Below are positions 1 to 5,662 of a DNA stretch of 9,662 nt, piece after piece. Both the position numbers and the translations under genes were made by a program. Origin of the DNA: DATAMF01 sp964472565 (lineage in GTDB: Bacteria; Chloroflexota; Anaerolineae; Aggregatilineales; Aggregatilineaceae); assembly GCA_964472565.1 (NCBI GenBank), contig CAYYNB010000205.1, forward strand, positions 1-9,662, read 5' to 3'. The notes below the pieces were generated by a model. The model searched no databases and had not been told where the DNA came from. It saw only the letters and a list, made by a program, of their open reading frames with translations. Numbering within the stretch: position 1 is the first letter of the stretch; each line of letters starts with the position of its first letter.

Positions 1-23
1 CCCCTTAAACCATGTTTGAGGGG
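1..23. repeat. Hairpin at left edge, possible terminator
   Basis: Bases 1-10 pair with 14-23 (one G-T wobble) around a CAT loop, giving a 10-pair stem ending in four G-C pairs. It could be the 3' end of a gene outside the window, but no real T-run follows on either strand, so an intrinsic terminator is only one possibility. Confidence 0.45.
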
Positions 24-25
24 GA

Positions 26-59
26 ATTTCGCGCCGCGAAATGCCATTTCGCGTCGCGA
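26..59. repeat. Palindrome ATTTCGCG-C-CGCGAAAT with partial second copy
   Basis: Positions 26-42 form a perfect 17-base palindrome around a single central C. Its left arm recurs at 46-53 (ATTTCGCG), followed by TCGCGA, so that 46-59 is a degraded second copy. The two copies sit 3 bases apart. The purpose is unknown; a protein-binding site or a repeat remnant would both fit. Confidence 0.5.
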
Positions 60-158
60 GCCGGGAGGATTTGTCGATCTGTGGTTAGTAAAGGGCGATG
101 ATGGATGATACAAACAGGATAGCACGGATGTTCGGATATGTCATCCCCATTGAGTGAC

Positions 159-184
159 TAACTTCGATGGTTAACTTGGATGGT
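159..184. repeat. Two tandem 13-base repeats
   Basis: TAACTTCGATGGT (159-171) is followed immediately by TAACTTGGATGGT (172-184), one mismatch in 13, and then TAATA starts a third partial unit. Slippage or a repeat remnant is the simplest explanation. Confidence 0.5.
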
Positions 185-281
185 TAATAAGGTTGGGGTT
201 ACAGGGGAAGCTCTATCCTCTCGCCCCCTTCTCCACTCGCGATACCGTTGGCGAATTCTTTGGTCAGGTTATGAACGATTA

Positions 282-300
282 GACATCCGATGAGGATGTC
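282..300. repeat. Perfect 7-pair hairpin GACATCC/GGATGTC
   Basis: GACATCC (282-288) and GGATGTC (294-300) are perfect reverse complements around the loop GATGA. It lies between the arms of the larger inverted repeat 224-400. No T-run follows, so a terminator role is not supported. Confidence 0.45.
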
Positions 301-318
301 CGGTCGTGGAGCGTAAGG

Positions 319-336
319 GCAGGTTAACAAACCTGC
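319..336. repeat. REP-like palindrome, copy 1
   Basis: GCAGGTTAACAAACCTGC is a 7-pair stem with a 4-base loop. It is the exact reverse complement of the copy at 561-578 and shares both arms with the palindrome at 6723-6742. The flank CTCCTAC on the right resembles the CCCCTAC flank next to the palindrome at 408-427. Confidence 0.7.
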
Positions 337-407
337 TCCTACAAATGCCTACACATTGGAGCCACCCTATTCGCTAACGGTAACGCGCGGGGAAAGGGGA
401 GCAAAGC

Positions 408-427
408 GGGCGCAGCAAGCCGCGCCC
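408..427. repeat. REP-like palindrome, GC-rich variant
   Basis: GGGCGC (408-413) pairs with GCGCCC (422-427) around AGCAAGCC, followed by CTAC. The same word GCTGCGCCCCTA occurs at about 6647-6658 beside another repeat, which suggests that it belongs to the same dispersed repeat family as the GCAGGTT palindromes. Confidence 0.45.
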
Positions 428-478
428 CTACCAATGGCGGGCATTGAGCGCGGGCATGTGTCGGTCCATGTCTCAAAT

Positions 479-530
479 GATGTGGGTAATGATTAGCCTT
501 CCCCAAGGGAAGGAGAGTCAAACCCACATC
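479..530. repeat. Nested double hairpin
   Basis: An outer perfect 9-base stem (GATGTGGGT 479-487 with ACCCACATC 522-530) encloses an inner perfect 7-pair stem (CCTTCCC 497-503 with GGGAAGG 507-513, loop CAA). The two stems are separated by unpaired spacers of 9 and 8 bases. It lies about 80 bases downstream of the transketolase stop, so on the minus strand it could form in that transcript's tail. It could equally be an independent small RNA fold or a repeat element. Confidence 0.5.
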
Positions 531-560
531 TTGGATCGGCCTAAGAATTATATGAGCAGG

Positions 561-578
561 GCAGGTTTGTTAACCTGC
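561..578. repeat. REP-like palindrome, copy 2, 3' of transketolase
   Basis: GCAGGTTTGTTAACCTGC is the exact reverse complement of copy 1 at 319-336. It begins about 30 bases past the transketolase stop codon on the minus strand, a normal place for a 3'-end stem-loop that protects or ends the message. There is no T-run after it, so factor-independent termination is doubtful. Confidence 0.65.
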
Positions 579-608
579 CCCACGTTCGATTGCCGGATTG
601 GTACAGTG

Positions 609-2600
609 TTATTTGAGGAGGGAGAGGGCCTGCGCCGCCATATTTTCGGCGGTGAGGCCGTACTGCTGGTAGATTTCCTGGTAGGGAGCTGACGCGCCGT
701 AGCGATCAATGCCGATCACGATACCAGACTGACCCACCCATTTCTGCCAGCCGGTAGTTACACCCGCTTCGATGGCGACACGGGCGGTGACGGTAGGCGG
801 CAGCACAGAGTCACGATAGGACTGGGGCTGGCGCGCGAAGCGTTCCCAACTGGGCATACTGATGACGCTGGCGGCAACGCCCTGGTCGGCGAGCAGCTTT
901 TGCGCCGCCAATGCGATGTGGACTTCGGAACCCGTGCCGATCAGAAGTACCTGGGGCTTGGCAACACCGGACAGGACGTAAGCGCCCCGATCCACGCCTT
1001 CGGCAATGCCCGCCGCCGGATCGAGGATGGGCACGTTCTGGCGGGTGAAACACAGGACTGTCGCCCGATCACGGTTCTGGATAGCGCAACGCCACGCGGC
1101 GGCTGTCTCGTTGGCATCGGCAGGGCGGATGACTTCCAACGAAGGTATAAGACGCAGCGACATCACATGCTCAATGGGTTCGTGAGTCGGGCCATCTTCA
1201 CCGATGCCGATGCTGTCGTGAGTGAAGACAAAAATGGTGGGGAAGGAACTCAGAGCAGCGAGACGAATCGAACCGCGCATATAGTCAGAGAAAACCAGGA
1301 AGGTCGCGGTGTAAGGAATCAGACCGCCGTGAACCGCCATGCCATTGGCAATGCCGCCCATCGCGTGTTCGCGGACGCCGAAATGCAGATTACGGGCCGC
1401 GTAATTGTCGGCCTGGAACCAATCAAAGCCGTTGAGATAGGTCTTGGTCGAGGGTTCGAGGTCCGCCGAACCGCCCATGAGCGAAGGCAGATTGGGCGCG
1501 ATGGCATTCATCACTTTGCCAGATGCCACGCGGGTCGCAACGGGTTTGTCGGCGGGATTAAAGACGGGCAGTTTGGCATCCCAACCGGCGGGCAGTTTGC
1601 CGGAGAACCGCTGATTCCAGAGCGCGGCCTGATCGGGGTTCGCGCCCGCCCAATGATTCCAGCATTTTTGCCACTCGGCCTGCTGCGCCTTGCCCCGTTC
1701 AACGGCCTGACGGAAGTGGGGCAGGACATCATCGGGAACATAAAATTTGGGTTCGAGCGGCCAACCGAGATTTTGTTTGGTTTTGGTCACTTCATCGTCA
1801 CCCAACGGCGAGCCGTGAACTTCGGGCGTGTTCGCTTTGTTGGGGCTGCCGTAGCCGATGGTGGTCCGCACCATGATGAGGGATGGGCGGGCTGTTTCGG
1901 CCTGGGCCGCGCGGATGGCCTGATCGATGGCTTCGAGATCATTGCCATCTTCGACGCGCGTTACATGCCAGCCATAGGCTTCAAAACGCTGGCCAACATC
2001 TTCGGTAAAGGCGATCTGCGTGTTGCCTTCGATGGAGATGTGATTGTTGTCGTAGAGATAGATCAACTTGCCGAGTTTGAGATGTCCGGCAACGGAAGCG
2101 GCTTCGGAGGTGATGCCTTCCATCAGATCGCCGTCGCTGACAATGGCGTAGGTGTAGTGATCCATCACCGGCGAGTTGGGCTGATTGAAGGTGGCGGCAA
2201 GATGCGCTTCAGCAATCGCCATGCCGACGCCATTGGTAAAGCCCTGGCCCAACGGCCCCGTGGTGGTTTCAACACCGGGCGTGACGTGATATTCGGGATG
2301 GCCGGGGGTGATGCTACCCCACTGACGGAAGCGTTTGAGCTGTTCCAGCGGGAGATCGTAGCCCGTGAGATAGAGCAGGGCGTAAAGCAGCATCGAGCCA
2401 TGTCCAGCCGAGAGGATAAAACGGTCCCGGTTGATCCATTGGGGATCGGTGGGGTTGTGTTTGAGAAAGCGCGTCCAAAGCACATAGGCCATCGGCGCAG
2501 CGCCCATTGGCAAGCCGGGGTGCCCGGAATTTGCTTGCTGGACACCATCGACGGCTAACATGCGGATGGTGTTAATGCATTTTTGGTCAAAGTCGGCCAT
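609..2600 (-). CDS. tkt: Transketolase
   Basis: This cytoplasmic enzyme uses thiamine diphosphate and Mg2+ to move two-carbon ketol units between sugar phosphates in the pentose phosphate pathway. The 663-residue length is normal for the family. Visible motifs: SGHPG at 25-29 (His27), AGHGSM around His67, GPLGQG at 115-120, the cofactor motif SDGDLMEG at 155-162 continuing to DNN at 184-186, His262 in VHGSPLG, GSADL at 377-381, Glu411 in GVREHAMGG (408-416), His461 in HDSIGIGEDGPTHEP (461-475), and RPAD at 492-495. Together these cover the cofactor, pyrimidine and C-terminal domains. The frame stays open to 2747, but the ATG at 2600 is chosen because GGGAAGGA (2608-2615) lies 7 bases upstream and family similarity begins there. 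The gene stands alone, divergent from the TIR protein gene. I see no damage to the active site. Confidence 0.95.
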   Translation of the reverse strand: MADFDQKCINTIRMLAVDGVQQANSGHPGLPMGAAPMAYVLWTRFLKHNPTDPQWINRDRFILSAGHGSMLLYALLYLTGYDLPLEQLKRFRQWGSITPGHPEYHVTPGVETTTGPLGQGFTNGVGMAIAEAHLAATFNQPNSPVMDHYTYAIVSDGDLMEGITSEAASVAGHLKLGKLIYLYDNNHISIEGNTQIAFTEDVGQRFEAYGWHVTRVEDGNDLEAIDQAIRAAQAETARPSLIMVRTTIGYGSPNKANTPEVHGSPLGDDEVTKTKQNLGWPLEPKFYVPDDVLPHFRQAVERGKAQQAEWQKCWNHWAGANPDQAALWNQRFSGKLPAGWDAKLPVFNPADKPVATRVASGKVMNAIAPNLPSLMGGSADLEPSTKTYLNGFDWFQADNYAARNLHFGVREHAMGGIANGMAVHGGLIPYTATFLVFSDYMRGSIRLAALSSFPTIFVFTHDSIGIGEDGPTHEPIEHVMSLRLIPSLEVIRPADANETAAAWRCAIQNRDRATVLCFTRQNVPILDPAAGIAEGVDRGAYVLSGVAKPQVLLIGTGSEVHIALAAQKLLADQGVAASVISMPSWERFARQPQSYRDSVLPPTVTARVAIEAGVTTGWQKWVGQSGIVIGIDRYGASAPYQEIYQQYGLTAENMAAQALSLLK

Positions 2601-2661
2601 AAGATAATCCTTCCCTAAAAGCATCGAGGGGCATCCAAATCCCCATAAGGACGGGACCATT

Positions 2662-2690
2662 TTAACAAGGACGACCTGACTACGCATATA
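2662..2690 (+). promoter_or_regulatory. Weak candidate promoter for the TIR protein gene
   Basis: TTAACA (2662-2667, five of six matches to a -35 box) is followed after 17 bases by CATATA (2685-2690, a poor -10 box). It lies in the 146-base gap between two divergent genes, which must hold promoters for both. The -10 match is weak, so this is only a candidate. Confidence 0.2.
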
Positions 2691-2746
2691 CCGCGAATCG
2701 TGGTAAGCTTTTAACCATGTGCAGCCCGAATTAAGGTTGGAGTGCA

Positions 2747-3409
2747 ATGACTGACATCCCTGATGACGAATTATTTGAAGACGATGAGATCGACGAGTTC
2801 GAGGATATCACCGAGGCATACTGCATGATCTGCAAGGAAACCACGCCGATGGATAATCCAGAACCGATCTGGACGCGGCGCGGGGCACCCGGCACACGGG
2901 GATTGTGCTCTGTCTGCGGGACGACGGTCTTTCGGATGGGGATGACGACTGCGCACAGACGGATGAAGCGACCTGATCCTGTGAAAGTCGCCGAGGCCCC
3001 CCGTGGAAAAGCGCGCGGCAAGATCGAAGCGAATGTGACCTATATTAATTACAGCGTATCGGACGCTGAATTTGCGGAGATTCTGGCGGAAGACCTGAAT
3101 CGGATTGGCATCCAAACGTGGCTGGCGGAAAGCGAAGTGACCGATGTGCAGTGGGCGACGAAGGTTCACCCGGCACTGGTGGAATGCAAACAGATGGTGG
3201 TGGTGCTGACGCCGTTCGCGGCAAAGGCGACGAATGTCACCGAAGCGCTGGAATTTTTCGCCAAGCAGCGCAAGCCGATCTTTGTGGCGCAGCTTCAGGC
3301 GACAGAGGTCCCTGATGCTCTGCGCCGGAAGCCGCGATTCGATTTTGCGGGAGATCACTACAAAGGATCATTCCGAGAACTGGTCGAGGCGCTGACCAGC
3401 TCGAAATGA
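2747..3409 (+). CDS. DUF5679-like zinc ribbon fused to a TIR domain
   Basis: The 220-residue protein has three parts. Residues 1-20 are very acidic. Residues 22-65 resemble DUF5679: a CxxC pair (Cys26, Cys29) and a second CxxC pair (Cys54, Cys57) with NPEP, G.P.T.G and CSVCGTTVFRMG between and after, as in a small zinc ribbon. A basic linker (about 68-93) leads to a TIR-type domain at 95-215: VTYINYSVSD for the first strand, a TWLAESEV segment, VVVLTP at 151-156, and KPIFVAQL at 176-183. There is no signal peptide or membrane segment, so it is probably cytoplasmic. Bacterial TIR domains can be NAD-cleaving enzymes or protein-binding modules. Here the tryptophan usually seen before the catalytic glutamate is absent (Asn163), and the nearest candidates are Glu166 and Glu169. 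The ATG at 2747 has GGAG close upstream. The 3' end lies 6 bases from the convergent prenyl synthase gene. The function is unknown. Confidence 0.85.
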   Translation: MTDIPDDELFEDDEIDEFEDITEAYCMICKETTPMDNPEPIWTRRGAPGTRGLCSVCGTTVFRMGMTTAHRRMKRPDPVKVAEAPRGKARGKIEANVTYINYSVSDAEFAEILAEDLNRIGIQTWLAESEVTDVQWATKVHPALVECKQMVVVLTPFAAKATNVTEALEFFAKQRKPIFVAQLQATEVPDALRRKPRFDFAGDHYKGSFRELVEALTSSK

Positions 3410-3415
3410 CGATAA

Positions 3416-4459
3416 TCAATAGTCGCGCTGAACTAAAAAGAATGCCAAGTCGCGGAGCAAGTCCTGCGTCTGGTTCTGAACTCCGGTACGGGCAAGACTG
3501 GCGAGCGCAGTGTCAAAATACTGGCGGGCAATCGTATCGGTTTGTTCCATCGCTCCCGCGCGATTCATGATGTCTAACACGGTCTGAATGTCGGATTCGG
3601 ACAGGGACGCCTGCGCATAAATGCGGTGCAGGGCGGCCTGATCGGATGCACTGGCGTGTTCGATGGCAGCGAGGAAAGGATAGGCTTTCTTTTTTTCGCG
3701 GATGTCGCTGGTGGTGGATTTGCCGGTTTGCTGCTGATTGCCCCAGACCCCCAGATAGTCGTCGCGCACCTGAAAGGCGATTCCCAACTGGCGGGCAAAA
3801 TGAGCATAGGCATCGATGACCTGCTCATCATCGGTGCTGAGGAGCGCCCCGATTTTGGCGGCAGCTTCGATGAGGGTGGCGGATTTGTTGGCGATCATGA
3901 TCACGTATTCATCGGTAGACACGCGCTCACGGGTTTCAAAGTCCATATCCAGAATTTGACCTTCGGCAGTCCAGAGACACGCCTGGGACATGGTTTCAAA
4001 GACGCGTACGGCTTTGTCGGGCGGTGTGCCGTGCTTGACCAGACGGGTGCAAGCCAGATTCGCCAACGCATAGAGGCCATCTCCGGCATTAATGGCCTGA
4101 TAATTACCCCAACGCGTCCAGACGGCGGGACGGTGACGACGCTCAAGGGATTCGTCCATGACGTCATCATGAATCAGCGTGAAGTTGTGGAGTAATTCCA
4201 GGGCTGCACCCGCCGGCAGGACATGCTGATAGGTGCCATAGATCGCCTGGGCGACGAGCGCCATAAGCAGCGGGCGAATTTTTTTCCCAGTTACTTTTTT
4301 GAACAAGTCGGCCTGATCGGGCGCGAGGTCCCAGCCAAACTGGTAATCGACGACGGACCAGAACAACGGCGAAATTTCGGTCTGTTCGCGGCGGACAGCG
4401 CGCATTTCCCCTTCAATGTCCGCGATGATGGGTCCAAATAACTGTTCATATGAGAGCAT
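3416..4459 (-). CDS. Polyprenyl diphosphate synthase (trans-isoprenyl type)
   Basis: This soluble enzyme condenses IPP with allylic diphosphates to make linear prenyl diphosphates for lipids, quinones or carotenoids. With the ATG at 4459 the protein has 347 residues. It shows GKKIRP at 58-63, the first aspartate-rich motif DDVMD at 98-102 in the context LLHNFTLIHDD, and the second motif as RDDYLGVWG with aspartates 223-224. The fifth position of that second motif is Gly, as in some bacterial GGPP-type synthases. GKSTTSDIREKKK (236-248) follows. Phe93, five residues before the first motif, is the position known to limit chain length, which suggests a C15-C20 product; this is inference. A TTG six codons upstream (4477) is open, but the ATG is preferred because GAAAGG lies 10 bases before it. 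The gene diverges from mevalonate kinase, which fits shared supply of isoprenoids. Confidence 0.9.
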   Translation of the reverse strand: MLSYEQLFGPIIADIEGEMRAVRREQTEISPLFWSVVDYQFGWDLAPDQADLFKKVTGKKIRPLLMALVAQAIYGTYQHVLPAGAALELLHNFTLIHDDVMDESLERRHRPAVWTRWGNYQAINAGDGLYALANLACTRLVKHGTPPDKAVRVFETMSQACLWTAEGQILDMDFETRERVSTDEYVIMIANKSATLIEAAAKIGALLSTDDEQVIDAYAHFARQLGIAFQVRDDYLGVWGNQQQTGKSTTSDIREKKKAYPFLAAIEHASASDQAALHRIYAQASLSESDIQTVLDIMNRAGAMEQTDTIARQYFDTALASLARTGVQNQTQDLLRDLAFFLVQRDY

Positions 4460-4492
4460 GTTACGATAACCTTTCAAGGATGCCGATTTACC

Positions 4493-4520
4493 ATTTTACA
4501 AGATGTGCCCACCATAGAAA
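4493..4520 (-). promoter_or_regulatory. Candidate promoter for the prenyl synthase gene
   Basis: Read on the minus strand: TTTCTA (4515-4520), a 16-base spacer, and TAAAAT (4493-4498), a five-of-six -10 box. The predicted start of transcription is about 25-30 bases before the ATG at 4459. The -35 box is weak. Confidence 0.3.
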
Positions 4521-4563
4521 TATACACAACCCGACCTGTCTACCCCGTATTTTACAGCAGTCT

Positions 4564-4592
4564 TTGCTGGCTACGGCTAAACGATCTAAACT
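4564..4592 (+). promoter_or_regulatory. Weak candidate promoter for the mevalonate kinase operon
   Basis: TTGCTG (4564-4569), a 17-base spacer and TAAACT (4587-4592) lie about 60 bases before the kinase start. Spacing is ideal but both boxes match poorly. The 192-base divergent gap shows no better plus-strand candidate. Confidence 0.2.
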
Positions 4593-4651
4593 TTTCATGC
4601 AGAATTCATGGAAAACCAGACGAGAATTAAGCAAAAACTAAGGATGTGTTT

Positions 4652-5662
4652 TTGGGCGAACCTCTTTCGAATTCGATTCATGTTTCGGCTCCCGGTAAAT
4701 TGATGCTGCTGGGTGAACATGCCGTCGTCCACGGGCATCCGTGCCTGGTGACGGCAATGGAGGCGCGGCTGCATATGCGGTTGGGGCCAGTAGATGGTGA
4801 TACGCTGGTGATCCAAGCGCCTGATGTGGGCGTGGACGAGGTGCGGGGGAAGGTCAGCCGCGCGCTGGTTGATGGGACCGCATTGGCGCGCGGGACGCGA
4901 TTTATTGAAAGCGCGATCAAGGAATTCCGCGAGGAATTTGGGCTGGAACACGGGTTGATGATTCAGACGCGGAGCGATTTTTCGAGCCAATTCGGACTCG
5001 GCAGTTCGTCGGCCACCGTCGCGTGTACGCTGTTTGGGCTGGCGAAGCTGAGCGGGGTTGAGATCGAGGCCAAACGGCTGTTCAGCATCGGGAAGCGGGC
5101 TATTCTGCGGGTGCAGAAGACCGGATCGGGATATGATCTGGCGGCGGCGATTTTCGGGGGAACGCTGTATTACTGTCTGGGGGAGCGGGATGTCCAGATT
5201 GAGCCACTGAACGTGGCACAACTGCCGCTGGTGGTGGCGTATTCGGGGATCAAAGCGGATACGGCAACATATATCGGGCGGGTGCATCAGCGGTTGGATG
5301 CATGGCCGGGATTGGCGCACGAACTGTTCGATAGCATGCACCGGATTGTGATCAACGGGCGGAGCGCTATCGAACACGGGGAATGGGGAGCGCTGGGGGA
5401 ACTGATGGATATGCAACACGGGCTGCTGCATGCGCTGGGGGTGGATACAGCGGAAACGGCGCGGCTGGTATTCGCGGCGCGGGCGGCGGGTGCCTACGGC
5501 GCAAAACTGAGCGGGGCGGGCGGCGGGGACTGCATGATCGCGCTGACGGCAGACGAACAGCGCGGAGCCGTTGAAGCGGCGCTCGAAGCGGCTGGGGGGC
5601 AAATTCTGACGATCCATTCGAACGCGCAAGGGGTACGGGTTGAAACCGAAGGGATATTTTGA
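4652..5662 (+). CDS. mvk: Mevalonate kinase (GHMP kinase family)
   Basis: This cytoplasmic enzyme phosphorylates mevalonate with ATP to give 5-phosphomevalonate, the first committed kinase step of the mevalonate route to isoprenoids. The protein has 336 residues, normal for bacterial members. The three GHMP motifs are clear: APGKLMLLGEHAVVHGHP at 13-30, the ATP-binding loop GLGSSSAT at 115-122, and KLSGAGGGD at 285-293. KTGSGYDLAAAIFGG holds Asp162, the likely catalytic base. HAVVHGHP in the first motif is typical of mevalonate kinase rather than of homoserine or galactokinase. I place the start at TTG 4652 because AAGGA (4640-4644) lies 7 bases before it; the GTG at 4646 in the same frame would leave only 1 base. 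The stop overlaps the first base of the decarboxylase start (TGATG), so the two are co-transcribed and probably translationally coupled. Confidence 0.93.
   Translation: MGEPLSNSIHVSAPGKLMLLGEHAVVHGHPCLVTAMEARLHMRLGPVDGDTLVIQAPDVGVDEVRGKVSRALVDGTALARGTRFIESAIKEFREEFGLEHGLMIQTRSDFSSQFGLGSSSATVACTLFGLAKLSGVEIEAKRLFSIGKRAILRVQKTGSGYDLAAAIFGGTLYYCLGERDVQIEPLNVAQLPLVVAYSGIKADTATYIGRVHQRLDAWPGLAHELFDSMHRIVINGRSAIEHGEWGALGELMDMQHGLLHALGVDTAETARLVFAARAAGAYGAKLSGAGGGDCMIALTADEQRGAVEAALEAAGGQILTIHSNAQGVRVETEGIF

Larger units (their letters stand above)
224..400. repeat. Imperfect spaced inverted repeat, arms of about 32 bases
   Basis: The left arm (224-256) and the reverse complement of the right arm (369-400) align with a one-base gap and about 26 of 33 identical positions. 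Both end in GCGAAT after ACCGTT(G/A). The 112 bases between the arms contain the hairpin 282-300 and the REP-like palindrome 319-336. The arrangement resembles a small non-autonomous repeat element or a long RNA/DNA fold. No target-site duplication was recognised. Confidence 0.4.
1..608. other. Repeat-rich intergenic region without a supported gene
   Basis: No reading frame here has a plausible protein family, a ribosome site and a sensible length together. The short frames on both strands (62 and 82 codons) overlap palindromes and look accidental. The stretch is instead filled with inverted repeats: hairpins at 1-23, 26-42, 282-300 and 479-530, a spaced inverted repeat 224-256/369-400, REP-like palindromes at 319-336, 408-427 and 561-578, and a 13-base tandem repeat at 159-184. 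The right part lies directly downstream of the minus-strand transketolase gene, so it includes that gene's 3' untranslated region. A gene to the left of the window may also end near position 1. Confidence 0.7.

Noticed and set aside
1..608. CRISPR array or tRNA in the left intergenic region
   Set aside because: The repeats are few, unequal in spacing and palindromic, without regular spacers. No cloverleaf with a TTCGA-type arm was found.
444..692. 82-codon plus-strand frame crossing the repeat region
   Set aside because: It runs through the nested hairpin and REP copy 2 and into the end of transketolase on the other strand, with no ribosome site and no recognisable family.
900..2558. 552-codon open frame on the plus strand opposite transketolase
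   Set aside because: It lies wholly antisense to a clear transketolase with all motifs. Its product has no recognisable domain and its openness follows from the codon bias of the real gene.
2601..2747. 49-codon N-terminal extension of transketolase
   Set aside because: The extra residues are unlike any transketolase N-terminus and would run across the divergent promoter region. The ATG at 2600 has a strong ribosome site at the right distance.
3626..4195. 189-codon plus-strand frame inside the prenyl synthase gene
   Set aside because: It is antisense to the aspartate-rich motifs of a well-supported enzyme and its product shows no domain.
2747..4459. A defence island around the TIR protein
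   Set aside because: Neighbours are transketolase and a prenyl synthase. No nuclease, reverse transcriptase, NTPase or mobile-element gene is present in the window to support a defence locus.
4595..5629. 344-codon open frame on the minus strand opposite mevalonate kinase
   Set aside because: It is antisense to a gene with all three GHMP motifs. Its product is rich in Arg, Pro, His and Gln with no family resemblance, as expected of a shadow frame.
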